A stretch of 64,000 bases of DNA from Cheiracanthium punctorium (lineage: Eukaryota > Arthropoda > Arachnida > Araneae > Cheiracanthiidae). How positions within the stretch are numbered: the first letter of the stretch is position 1; every line of letters starts with the position of its first letter. The translations under genes and the position numbers were made by a program. A model generated the notes under the pieces. The model saw only the letters and a program-made list of their open reading frames with translations, was not told where the DNA came from and made no database searches. Shown here in pieces: positions 24,226 through 35,844 of the stretch. Location of the stretch: NCBI GenBank assembly GCA_038373885.1, contig JAWZYV010012396.1, forward strand, positions 434,001 to 498,000. The letters run 5' to 3'.

Positions 24226-24390
24226 GAAAGGGTAGCTCCTGGATAAATTTTCAAAGGGGGCCATGGAACTTTTTAGATAGTCTATAAATTGTTCAAAATG
24301 CAAATTGAACGTCTGGAATTGTGAAAAGTCGAAAAAGAAATTTCGGAGCTAGCTATGGCCCCTATGGTCTCCTCGCTGGATTCACCCTTG
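24226..24390. mobile_element. probable degraded hAT MITE
   Basis: The left boundary AAAGGGTAGCTCCTGG and the right boundary, read on the other strand as CAAGGGTGAATCCAGCG, are weak inverted repeats. Each is followed inward by a G-rich/GGCCAT motif. No 8-bp duplication survives. The resemblance to hAT ends of the CAGGGGTGGATCC type is only moderate. Confidence 0.3.
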
Positions 24391-27284
24391 AGTAAGATGG
24401 ATTCTAAAGTAAAAGAGTTAGCTATCTCAAATATTTGAACATATGGAACACCTTTTAGTCATCATGCTTATGATCTTGCCCGTTTTCCACTGCTGCAATG
24501 ATTACCATGCATGGCTGCTTGTATTCCATATCGAAACACAGACAATGTGGCTGTGCTTGTACATCAGCTATAGCTTAGAGCTTTCTAGAACCATGGAACT
24601 TCAATATATACCTCAAGTTCAAGGTCAGAATGAATAACGCCCTCGTACAGGAGACAGCCTTGTTCTACTATGTTATATGAAAAGCTACGTAGCAACGGTT
24701 ATTAAAGAAGATCACTTTGATATTAAAAAAATAAATAGTTACAACAAGTACATATTTATTTATAACTTATTATGTTTTCAGAAGCTAATGCTTCTTGGAA
24801 ACTGATCTTTCTGATTTGGAAACTGATCTTTCTGAAGATCTTCATGTAGAATACCCATATCAGAATACCAATTTTAAAAGAATTTTTAAGATGGCAGGTA
24901 TATGTTTATTGCCAGAAGTCCAAAAACTTTAATGTGCTATTTATATAATCATTACCTATGTTTATATATTCCTTTTTACAGTGAAATGTCTTATTACTTT
25001 CTCGTGTTACCTTACCTCTAATTGAAAGTCATATTAAAGGTCAAAAATCCACTAAATATCTTGAAAAGAGGATCCAATATTTAAAGCAAAAGTTAGCAAG
25101 CACAGAAATTGATCTTAAAAAATATTCTTTTTCTATAATTAGAATGATTTAAATTTCTATCGTACAGTGCCGCAACTAAAGATTGCGATACCCCAGGCAA
25201 ATCTTAATGGTGGGACTCCACTTAGCACGCCTCTCTGGGGACGTAACTCGTTTGCCTCACGACTCTTTATCTATAGTTCTAAATTCGTATAATCGAAAAC
25301 TACATTCTTAAAGCTTTTGAACGCAACTTTATTCAAGCAGCAATCTTAAAACATCTGCCTCCTGCAAACGTATTTGTTAAAAATACTCTTACATAAACAT
25401 ACGCAAGATGTTATCTCAATGTAATAATTCTTATGACATCATATTTCTTAATATCGCTAATTTAACATAGCCATGAAATAAATTGCAACCTCTTGCTCCA
25501 CGTTCGATGATAAAACCCTAAATCATCACCAGCGAGAAGCGGAGCAGCAGTGTCTTACTGCTTGCTTCCTATTTACAAAATAAACAATTCTCAGAATTTA
25601 TTCATCCAATAATTGATTCACCAGACGTTGATAGAAGACTGGAATGATTCGAGTAATTGAAATGATGAGGGGATAATGAATAAAGTGTGTTGCAGACGAT
25701 GGGGGTGAAGAAAGAAAATAACGGTGTAGTTTACTTCATATTTTCTTTCCTTTTCTTTAATTAACTTGCAGTAGGCGAGGTGATAATTAACAAAGACTTC
25801 AATTACAGAAAGGGGAGCTCGCGTTTGAATGAAGCGAGTAAATATCAGGCTTGATTAATTTTAAAGAAGTAATTTAAATTTCATTTCACTTGGAAGAAAA
25901 AAAAGAAAAGTGTCTGTTTCATGGAATGAGTAAATTAATATCCATTGTCTGGAATTGTTGTCAAATGTCTTGTTTCTGATGCGTTTCATGATTTTGATTG
26001 CACAAATCCTTATGGAAACGCTTAAGGAAAATAATTATTTCATTGATGATAGTAATGATATTGGATAACTATTAACGGATCACAGTTTGATTATAGAAAG
26101 TTATTTATGAGTTTAATTTAGTTGTGTACTCAAGGAATTTAAATCAGTTGCAGAAGAACTGTTTATCATTTCAAAAAAAAATTATCATTTTTAAAAATTT
26201 GATGTAAAATGATTTCACAGTTAAAATAGATCGAAATTAAAAAAAAATAATTTGTTGCTTTACTTTATGTATTACATTGTGTTTCACTAAAACTAGAGGT
26301 TCGCAAACTTTATTTAATTTTCTTATCTATTTCAGATATCACTGATTTTCCAGTGAGGTTAAAAAAAATCAAAATATTTCTGAATAAAGTGTCCGTATAT
26401 TAATTGTTTAACGAAATGTTTGTATGCCTATTATACTGATACTGTGCTCTTTTACTTGACTCATTGTCTTGATGTGTTCTAAATTAATGATATAAGTATG
26501 CTACGGAATAATATTTTAGTACCGTAACTAAAATATTCAATTTAATTTACAACGTTGAATTTGAAAAATGAAACTTAAATACTTTATTTTAAAAAAATCA
26601 TACCTTAACCGCTTTCTTTGTTAAACGGAAATAAGAAAGAGAAAAAACTTTAGGTGTCATCATGTCCTCTCAATTATGTAAAGTTATTTGGAAACTGTGA
26701 AAAAAGTATTTATTCGTCCTTCTGAGGCTATTTTTTTGTCGTTATTAAGAGAATATCTGGTAAAAATTCAGTTGTCTAATAGTTCTTTTGTGCATTTAAC
26801 CTTAGACAAATCGAAGTGTATGTCTGATCAGCCTTTGCCACTGAAGGTATATGCTCGGCTTTAAATTTTACAAACCTCATGGATGTCAAATAATATATTT
26901 TCCATGACTTGCATTAAATCGTCTCGAGGAAAACTAATTATTTTATGTTCATTGCATGATTTAAGTTATTGTTAACTATAACTAAATTAAACTTTGTTGC
27001 CTGATGTACAAAATTGCACACTCCTCACAACTTTACTGAAATAAATATTAATCTCCAGCCAAAGCGATTTATCTTTGCCTGAAAACGTAACATTTATAAA
27101 TTAATAATTTGTACGTCTGAATTACATTCAGTTTGCTCTTCTCAATCACTTTTAAGCGAGAGCAGCAGCACTTGGCAACTTTTACAGAAAACTCATCTAC
27201 AAAATAATATCGAAAATCCATTATTGCAATCGTTTTCACAGAATCGCTTATATATATCATCCCTCCTCTTTTCTCTTTCCATGA
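24391..27284. other. AT-rich DNA with one base-balanced island
   Basis: No gene. Positions about 25540-25890 are balanced and non-repetitive, with several ATTA/TAAT cores, and resemble conserved non-coding sequence. At 25165 a CAGTGCCGCAACTA motif resembles a hAT-type end but has no partner. Confidence 0.4.
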
Positions 27285-27600
27285 TCAGGATCATTCCGGT
27301 ATTTCCATCAGAACCTAAGAAATCAATGGTTAGATGAACGAATCTTCTCTATCTGTAATCACGCAGCCTAGGCAACGAATCAGGAAATTACTGTGGAAGT
27401 CTACTTCAAGGTACAATAATGAGCTCCGGACTGGGACCAAAGCACAGAATTGCTGGTTGCCTTGCCAACTGACGTGCGGCTGGAGGAAAGAATTCTTCAA
27501 CCTTTGAAACCTAATTAAATCAGACTTAACTGGGCATAGAAAACAGCTGATTGTTCGGAACTTGTTATCGAATGATTTGAGTGCATGCATTTGTTGCATT
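27285..27600 (+). repeat. island family A, copy A2
   Basis: Collinear with copy A4. TTAGATGAACGAATCTTCTC at 27331 corresponds to 33161, and a CATAGAAAACAGCTGATTG block near 27534 corresponds to CAATAGAAGACAGTTGATTG near 33372. Separation between the two blocks is about 196 bp here and about 204 bp in A4. In between, AAGGTACAA and a CAACTG...TTC stretch also align. The segment is far more balanced than the flanks. An 89-codon minus-strand frame crosses it, but the frame is not conserved in A4. No transposon boundaries are visible. Confidence 0.65.
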
Positions 27601-28399
27601 TTCTATAAGGTACGATGATGCTGTAAGTATTTCGTTTGTAACTTGTAACGTCTGGTTGGGCCAAGCACATTATAGCATGAGGCATTATATTAATTTGCCT
27701 GGCAAATATAAAAATGTAAATGCAATAGTTGCCAGTTTAGTTTGACTTCACGATTACATTTTAATATGGAGTTCCAATGCCCAACACGCGTTGGAAGAGA
27801 GAGAAATTGGTTCTATATGCGCCTTCTTCTTTTGAAAGCAGTTTCGGTAAATGAATTTTGCATAATAATCAATATACTTGAAAATTTTAGAAAATGCATT
27901 ATTATTTGAGTGTAAAACTTCAAATTAAATTCTTTTGGTATCCCATTATATTTCATTAAACAATTTACCAAAAAATATATTAAAAGTTGATTGCGAAATG
28001 CGCCTTTCTATCAGTTTTTCAAAAATTTACAAACTAGAATTTCTAACTACTTATTAGTGTTTATTTTTTATAGATATGCTTTTTATTATCAGTATATTAA
28101 CTACGAATTATTAATAAAGTTGATTACTATTACTAAATGCTATTTTAACCAAATTTTGAACTATTAAATCGAAAGCATCGAACAATGCATTGATAAAATA
28201 TGAAGGCATGAAACTGCAAGTTTATGAAAATTAGCAGTTTTTGAATTAGCTAACTTCCTGCAAAAGGAATTAATCTGGATTACATTGTTGTCAAGCTGCT
28301 AACTGTTTCACTCACCAAAAGCCATGAGTCCGCGATTCTGATAACCTGAACGGATGATCTGACTCTCAAAAACAACGCAGAAATTCTACTAGTAAAATG

Positions 28400-28615
28400 A
28401 CATTATGATCCTTACGTGATGAGTACTATCTTTCCTCGACCCCTCTAATCTTTGAAGTATCTCCCTCTGCTGAGTCAACTCACAGGCTTAATGTTTGGTG
28501 AATCCGACTGCAAATGTGCGAGTCCCATCAGCGGGAATAGAACCGAGGGTACTTAGTATACTCGACGTACTTTAGCCTCTAAACCGAAAGGTTAATCGCC
28601 GGAACTGCATGAAAA
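28400..28615 (-). mobile_element. tRNA-headed SINE relic
   Basis: On the minus strand the block starts near 28610 with GGCGATTAACCTTTCGG, which may contain an A-box equivalent. About 55 bases later comes CTCGGTTCTATTCCC, containing a good B-box (GGTTCTATTCC fits GGTTCNANTCC). A GC-richer body follows for about 130 bases. I did not find a target duplication or simple tail, so the 3-prime (left) limit is approximate. No coding potential. Confidence 0.5.
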
Positions 28616-29284
28616 TTCTTCTTCATCTTTCCCATTTCTACGTGGTTTGCTTAGTTGGCTATAACATATTGCTACATGATGGTTAAAAGGTGAACCGCGG
28701 ATGAAATTTTACCATCTGCACAAATAATTCTTCAGCATTATACATATTAGGGTTCGGAACTGTAAAGTACATTATTTTGGTAAAGTAATCTTACGATGAA
28801 TTTTCCAGTTATTCTGTTATAAGTGAAAATATGCAAATTAATATGTAAATAACGTATTTAAAAACACACTAATCAGCTGATTAGCATGCATCTTGAATAA
28901 CGTAAGGAATCAAGCTACTAGAAAATGTGTGTGAGTGTGATAACATAATTCTAAATCTTCAGATACTACGTTTTGCTGTAATACAATGTCTTTCTGCATT
29001 CAATACCAAAGCTGCATGTAAAATAAATAGAAAATAATAAATTGGAACAGACATTTTTCAGGGTTTTTTTATACTTTAAAATTATTAGTCTGTAAATGTA
29101 AGGGCAAGTTATCAGTCCCTCAAATTTTCAAACGATAAAGAAAAATTTTCGGTCGTAGTAATTTTCTGTAGAAAGATAATTTTCTGTGGTAACAGAATAA
29201 GATGTACATGCATTTCTAGCGTAATTTTAATATGAATGCTGCACATATCTGCAAAGCTTTATAGTTTACGCAGTTCTAAGATCT

Positions 29285-29365
29285 TTTATTTGTAGCAGAA
29301 TTCAAAATAATTGGCAGCAGAAAGCGGCTGATTGACTCGGATCTTGTTAAAAGTACTCTTCATTT
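29285..29365 (+). repeat. island family A, partial copy A3
   Basis: Only the downstream block is present: AATTGGCAGCAGAAAGCGGC followed by TGATTG and TCGGA. This aligns with A4 near 33366 (AATTGGCAATAGAAGACAGT, TGATTG, TCGGA) and with A2 near 27528. The upstream block, expected about 200 bp earlier, was not found. Confidence 0.5.
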
Positions 29366-30910
29366 TTTTTCTCCTTTCATACATCCAAATTGTTTAGAAA
29401 GAGTTTCTGAAACTACCTATTGCCGTTTCTGCAGATTGGAAGAAAAAGTAATCAAGTAACGAGATGATTTTCCTTTATCAGTTTCTACATTACATTATTT
29501 TGGATTTTGTTCACCTTGATTACACAGTTTGTTACAGAAGACGCTGTAATTAGATTTTTATGGATGAATCACCCGGCTAACGATTATTTACTGAAACAGA
29601 ATTATGTATGTAATGCTTGTCTCCGGGTCGCAATTTAGCTTTAAAAGAGAAAATAATCTACAGCAATATATATAAACGACTTAAAATAAATAAAATACTT
29701 AAATTGTGCTATAAAATTTTCGATTGGCATATTTTATTCGTGTTATGTTGATTTACTCTGTAAAATTAGCGAAACAAAGTTGTTCAAAAGTTTAGTCTTT
29801 TAAAAATGGTACTCTTGTAGCATAGTGTCACTTAAAATTAATTATTTATCAATTTATTGAATTAATGTGGGGGAATATGTTCCTTCAGACTTTTAAATGG
29901 ATATCTATCGAATTAAGTATTTCATAAATACTTTGTTCTGAAGTGTAATATAAATTTTTAAAAAAGCCTAAGACTTATAAGCGCTATTTTAAGAATGCTA
30001 TTTAGCTTTAAATACTTCAATAAAAACGATAAAAGGAGGATTACTTAAACCAATTAGAAAAGTAGCTAATAGAGAACTCGTAATTTCTTGAAACTCAGTA
30101 GACAATAAAAAATACAATATTGATAATGATAACTTTTAATAGTAGTTTTATATGTGCTTTTGGTTTTACTTACGTGTATTAAAAATACATAAATTTGTTA
30201 AATACCAGCGAAATTTTTATGCAAACTTGCGTACATGATGAGCTCTTAAACTTTTTTCCCATTACAAAAATAGCTTATTGAAATATATCATAAAATTTTT
30301 AAAATGCAAAAATATATTCGAAAAATTGTTCTCCGCCAGATCGCTATAATTTCTCATAAAGCTCTCATAAAATGCTCTCTTTTTCAAGGGAACAAGTTTC
30401 AAAACAATATAGAAAATGTCTAGAAAAGCATTGAATGGACTTACGTACTAATTTCAGTTACTAGCATTGGCTTTTGTGCAGAGTTCGAAATCCCTAAGAG
30501 GGAAGTTACGGATCTAGATGCATCGCCAATTGCTTTGCAATCAATGGAGTAAATTGGGGGATGGGGCCCTGATTACTAATCGTATCGACGTAATTGTCTA
30601 TAGGAACAAATCATTAATTTTCGTTTTCTTAAGTTGCTTTCCCTTATTAGCGAGCATAGAAAAACTCACATGAAAGTGAATAAAATAAATTATCACTGTT
30701 GTATAGTCTACGGAAAACGTAGAGTTTTTAGTTTACATTTCTTAAATTCATATGACTAAACAGAATGCTATATAATTTTAGTATTTTTGGTGGCTGTTAA
30801 AACACTATTTCCTAATTATCATTTCTTTTGTTTTTAAAGCAATGAAACAAAGTAAAGTGAATAAAAGAGCTTTTTTTAAGTAATATTTCAAAACTCCTTT
30901 AAAAATAATT
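29366..30910. other. AT-rich DNA, nothing recognised
   Basis: Positions about 29390-29640 are somewhat balanced in composition. No gene, RNA gene or bounded repeat was seen. Confidence 0.45.
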
Positions 30911-31150
30911 ATTGTTTTTGTTTTGTTAAGGCAAGGCACACTAGGGTTATTCGCCGAAGGCTCTAATGCTTTGCGTGGAGGATTTTTAAGGGATTTAAGC
31001 GCATGTTAAAGTTTCATCTGAAGAAAACTAACTGAAACTCCAAACCGTTAGATCGATATCCGCACGGTAGGTCAGAAATCTGGACCTTCAGACTTCATCC
31101 ATCTATCAATGTTCAGTTGCGTTATCCACTTCGGCCAAAAATATTTCTTT
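30911..31150 (-). mobile_element. SINE relic, same family as the 62.1-kb copy
   Basis: On the minus strand TGGCCGAAGTGG (A-box-like) begins near 31138. It is followed by GGTCCAGATTTC in the B-box position and then GCGGATATCGATCTAACGG. That last motif matches GCGGATGTCGATCTAACGG in the SINE at 62.1 kb. The shared order continues with TTTGGAGTTT and AGATGAAACT. The left end is an ACAAAACAAAA-type tail at about 30911-30928, similar to the ACAA tail of the 62.1-kb copy. It is more diverged and no target duplication is evident. Confidence 0.65.
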
Positions 31151-33099
31151 GTGGGATTATCAATCAAAACAACAAAAAATGTTAATTATGTTAATTAATA
31201 AAAATGTTAATTATTAATAATTTAAATGTTAAAACAAAATAATTAATCGAATTAGCCAAAAGTTTTTAGAGTAGAAATAATATTAAGTGAAAATAACTAA
31301 AATGAAAGTTTGTTGTATTGAAGAACGCATATTTTTAATTCTATTAAAATAAATAAATAAAAATAACCCCCAAAAATGTTTTTACCTCCATACATTTTTA
31401 GTATACTACCTGGAAGTCTACTTCCCTTCTCTTTAAATGGCCAACATAGTAAAGAGCTTAACATGATAAAATGAGTTTATATTTACCAGGTATATGAGTT
31501 TATACTTCTCCAGATTATACATACAAAGTACATTTTCACTATACCCACATTGGGATTATACCCAGTATTATGAGTTCATACTTCTCCAGATTATACTTAC
31601 CAAGTATATTTTCAAATACAATATTTGCTTTTATCATTAATTGTTCAGTCTTCATCCGTATATGTTGGAGACAAAATCAAAGGACTTCAAACCGAAATTA
31701 CTATGGGACATTACCTGTCACAAACTGATGACTAATGTTTATTTAACAAAGAAAAATGATTGCTGTCTTTCAAGCCGCTCTTAAACATTACCTGATGCAA
31801 GGATACGCCGCTATCGGCTTCATACATCGGTATGCATTGTAGGTGCTTTATCTAATTCAACTGACAGCGCGTTTTACAACCGAATCTTCAGATGTTTCGT
31901 TTCTATCAATTTCATCACGTTATTTCCTCTTCCGTAATATCATTCTAGTCTTCTAGATATATCGATCGTGATATAATAAATCAACTATTAAGGAATCTAT
32001 GTATTGCAGAGCTAATCATTTCATCTTGTTACAGCGCAGGAAATTGCTTGAGACTGCCTAGGATAGGCCAGTGTCATAAAATCAATCTGCATTATTGGAT
32101 TTCTAACCATTTCCTTACAATACAGTATGGAGATCTGTCAGAAAGGTCTGTCAGGTATTTAAGGAAAAGAAGCCTGAGTATATTTATGCATTCTGATTCT
32201 ATAATTTATCCAACATATTTTTATTAATTGCTTCATTAGTATATTATTTTCACAAATCTTTGAAATACAGCCTATGTAAACTATGGTTATAAGAAGATCA
32301 ATACATAATGTTTGTGAAGAATTTGAACCACAAATTGTATCTAGAGAGCTCTGGTTATTATTTTTTTCACAGTAAATTTGAAGAAATAAAATTTGTTGCT
32401 AATCGAAAATATTACTCATCAAAGCATTAAAAATGGAATGCATGAGAGACACGTTTTGCAACAAAATATCCCTGGATAATTAGGCACACGATATTTAATA
32501 TATTTGTGTGTAAATTATTTTATTTTTATAAAACGCTTTAAATAAAATTGCAGTACCTGAAACTTCATTTTAAAAACGTGAAATATTTTACTGCAAAGCA
32601 AGTCTGCGTGTATAAAAATTCTTCTATATTTTTAAGGATCTCAGTAGGTGGATGAATGGAAATTGAGTAGTCTAATTTTTATGATAATAAAAGTATTTAA
32701 ATTTCATACTGGACTTCCTGTTAACGCGTTATAAAAACCTGGTAAAAGATTTTACAAATCCCTAATTTCTAAAATATTGCGGATGCATAAAGGATTTTTA
32801 TATGCAAATTCCTTTTATTTACGAAATAAGTATGTAAATTCGTGAATTGTGATGAATAACGATGATGTCACCATTAAATTTTAAGATATGAGAAATTTGA
32901 AACTTTGTTTTTAGGTTGGCGAACTTGTAAACCCACAAAATGCATGTTTAAAAAAATGTTAGTAATTTATTCAAGATGATATCTTTAGAAAAAATACGGT
33001 TCATTCCACGTACATAATTCTAAATATCTGTTCAAGGAATCCCCAGTTCCATCTCTCTGGCCACCAAGTATATGTGGCATTCCATCCAATTTCTGATCT
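31151..33099. other. AT-rich DNA with one balanced stretch
   Basis: Small direct repeats of AATGTTAATTA occur at about 31178-31235. ATGAGTTTATACTTCTCCAG and ATGAGTTCATACTTCTCCAG recur at 31494 and 31570. Positions 31640-32150 are more balanced. No gene seen. Confidence 0.45.
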
Positions 33100-33425
33100 C
33101 CATCTCTGTCTGCGACTCATTCCGGATGTCCTAATTTATTGTCCCTAATAAATCAACGATTAGATGAACGAATCTTCTCTGTCAGCAATCAGGCAGTGAT
33201 GCAGCTGGGCTTGAAATTGTAGACATTCAGCAATGAGACGGCGTTACAAGGTACAACAGAGAGTTTATTACAGAGGCCAAATGATTGAATGCCAGTCTCC
33301 TAGTCAACTGCTGCACAATCAATGGGTGGAATTCTCGCTTTTGATTCGTAATTGAATCGAATGTAATTGGCAATAGAAGACAGTTGATTGGATCGGAGTG
33401 GACTTTTTATGTGCTACAAAGGGTT
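33100..33425 (+). repeat. island family A, copy A4
   Basis: The best-preserved member together with A2. Ordered shared motifs are CATTCCGG, TTAGATGAACGAATCTTCTC, GCAATCAGGCAG, AAGGTACAAC and the CAATAGAAGACAGTTGATTG block, followed by TCGGA. No inverted ends, tail or target duplication were found. Stops in all frames argue against coding. Local duplication of a non-coding unit fits best. Confidence 0.65.
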
Positions 33426-35219
33426 GTAATGGAGGACTTTGAAATTGGGAGCAGTATTTTAGTGTCTCTTTTATAGAATTAGAGAAGTCGAATGAAGCCA
33501 GAGAACTAAAATAGATCTCAATAGACGATATCAAAGTCAATGTTGTAGTCCTACCTCCGTATTTAATCATTTATTGCATTCCGCATTATTATGCAACGTT
33601 TAGTGAAATTCGACTCTGCTTAATCCATCTATCCTTATATAAATTTTGCAACACTACTAGATTTTTTTTTCCTTTTCTTATTACAGCAGAATAAGAATTT
33701 GTAAATAATTTATCGGATTCAATGGATGAATTTAAAAAGTGTCTTATTTTTTTATGTTGATTATACTAATTAAGTATTTATTTATTAATCGAGAAAAAAT
33801 ACATAGAATTGAAAAAAAATGTAATTGCAAATTATATTTTTTTAAGAGCTAACTTTTGAAGTTTACGTTTTGACCAACATTTGGACCGTTTGGCGAAAAA
33901 AATAATTAGTGAAAGAAGTTATGCCGGTAAAGGGAATTTTAATTTCTACCGAGGTGATTCAATAGATTTGTTTTATCTTTTTTACATTTAACAGAAATTG
34001 ATTATTGGAAAATATTTTCATGATTTTTTTTGCTAGTGTTCATTTTATTTGGTATTCAATCCTCCGGCTGTACTTAATGGCATGAAGCATTTTATTCATC
34101 ACACTGTTTTTTAAATTTTGAATCGATCATATGTTTTTAGTAATTAATTAAAAATGCACATGTACATAGTACGAATGTATGTATTTTGAAGGACGCTTTT
34201 GAACTCATTACAGTGATTAGACAAAGTTTCTGATACTTTTATTTTCCAAACATTGATGTAAAAAATACATTTAAAAACTGTACTTAACTTTGAAAATTTT
34301 CGACTGATGCTGTTTTGAAAAGACATTTCAAATCGATTTCATATACTGTACTGTCATTTCCAACATTCGGTACCCTGAGACTATTCTCAGCCTTAGCATG
34401 CTCAGTGCACATGAGATCAATTAAAGTTCAGTCCAAATCAAATAATTTTGTTGTTTAGACAAAAGGCTGATCAAAGAGAATTGTATGTACGTGGTAATCG
34501 TGCAGGATAAAAATATGTGGCCTCAAACGTCTGGCATACAGATGTAATAGGAGTGTGCTGTCGGAATGATCCTCTTTATGAATAACAGTGAATCTGCGTA
34601 CTCTCTAAGACCTCCGATGTTAATGTAAATTGCTTTAAATAAAAAAAGCAATTATCCAGTGTATTTGATATAAAACATGAGATAAAATACAGTATTGTGA
34701 GGTTGTTCGAATAATTACAAACAATTAGTACTTACAGATATACATCTGTGATGCTCCATTTTCTTACCCCTCAATGCTGGAATCTCTCCGATAAACTTTG
34801 ATCTGGGCGGTATCGTAAAGTCTTCGACAAGAAGCTATAGATATTTGATAATGTGCAGTTCTGGCGTTGTAGAACGAATAAATCCCTGAGTGTTTCATGG
34901 GCTCTTCAGAATGAGACACTTTAGCGACGTGAGGAATCTCATAACTTTTGAACATTTACTTCAAGCATCCCACGTGATCGAAATCCACATGAGATACCAT
35001 CCCGGAGCCAGATCTTCACCTAAAGGCAGAGGAGATCGGTTTCAGACAGTGACCAGTGCAGAGGTACTTTCCTCTGGTTTTAGGCCGGTACGGCCAAAAT
35101 TTTGCCCGAACTCGCCTTCTGAGTGCATTTTTTTCGAACTATTTTATGTGTTCGTATGTGCCGTCTAATAAAGTGTTTTGTGTGAGCAAAAGGTCTTCAT
35201 CTCTTTATTTATGAAGCGA
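33426..35219. other. mostly AT-rich DNA, nothing firmly recognised
   Basis: A balanced stretch at about 34340-35170 includes a 92-codon plus-strand frame without motif. I looked there for a further B-family island, but the spacing of the shared motifs does not agree. No gene is called. Confidence 0.4.
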
Positions 35220-35391
35220 CAGTGCAGTCTTGATAATCCGATGGTTGGTTCGTCTGGCACATTCAGCAATCCGGCGCTCTTGGGTAACGCATGTCATATT
35301 GTCTTCCTATCTGCTGACTACCGTAGATGTAAACAAGCATGCCTGCTCTTGTGCTTCTCTTTCTCTATCGTCATTATTTTCTAGTAACTTA

Positions 35392-35704
35392 CTGTAGTGC
35401 AGGGAAGGCGAACCAGTGGCACGCGTGCCATTCATGGCACGCGACACAATATTTTGGGCACGCCACCGATCAAAACGGGTTGCATTTTAATTAAAAATAA
35501 CACATACTTTAATATGAATTACACATATAATAGTATATTTTTGTTAGTAAATAAATAGTTTTTGGTTGATAGCATTTAATTTTATTATTTTCCCAATAAT
35601 CCCTAAGTTAAAATTATTTGACGGCACGTCTATGGCCTCTTTAAACATTACTTTAGAAGGAATGGCACGTTGATCCCAAAAGGTTCGCCACCCCTGATGT
35701 AGTG
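35392..35704. mobile_element. hAT MITE nested in the pogo/Tigger element
   Basis: The 297-bp element at 35400-35696 starts CAGGGAAGGCGAACC and ends GGTTCGCCACCCCTG, which are inverted repeats with two mismatches. The repeat extends inward through GTGGCACG / GGCACGTTGAT. Flanks CTGTAGTG (35392-35399) and ATGTAGTG (35697-35704) match at 7 of 8, the hAT-type duplication. It splits the 5-prime part of the surrounding Tigger-type element, so it inserted later. Internal sequence is AT-rich and non-coding. Confidence 0.85.
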
Positions 35705-35715
35705 TGTGTATTACA

Positions 35716-35769
35716 ATGTCGAGCAAACGAAAGCACATTATATTAAGTTCTAGTCAAGAGCAAGAGATC
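35716..35769 (+). pseudogene. N-terminal remnant of a Tigger/pogo transposase
   Basis: The 18 codons translate as MSSKRKHIILSSSQEQEI. This closely resembles the conserved start of pogo/Tigger transposases, where it precedes the helix-turn-helix (CENP-B-type) DNA-binding domain. Immediately after it the frame runs into a copy of the terminal motif (CTCGATAATCC) and unrelated sequence. The DNA-binding and DDE catalytic regions are therefore absent. The fragment cannot make an active enzyme. It shows that the element descends from a coding Tigger copy. Confidence 0.6.
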
Positions 35770-35844
35770 TCGATAATCCAGTATTTTTCAGTATTCCGGT
35801 GGTTATTTGGTCCATGTATGCCGGATTATCAAGATTATACTGTA

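Larger units (their letters stand above)
35220..35842 (+). mobile_element. pogo/Tigger-type element, internally deleted
   Basis: The left end CAGTGCAGTCTTGATAATCC and the right end (reverse complement CAGTATAATCTTGATAATCC) are inverted repeats differing at three of the first eight bases, of the kind found on pogo/Tigger elements. The right end is followed by TA (35843-35844); the left-flanking dinucleotide is now GA. A remnant of the transposase start codon region is retained at 35716. Most of the transposase gene is missing, so this is a non-autonomous deletion derivative. Excluding the nested hAT insertion it is about 320 bp. A further CTCGATAATCC motif at about 35769 repeats the end sequence internally. 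Confidence 0.7.

Noticed and set aside
25165..25260. hAT element starting CAGTGCCGCAACTA
   Set aside because: No inverted right end and no 8-bp duplication could be found.
34360..34640. A fifth family-B island
   Set aside because: It contains TACCCTGAGAC and GATGTTAATG, but the distance between them (about 246 bp) does not match the 120-132 bp of the true copies.
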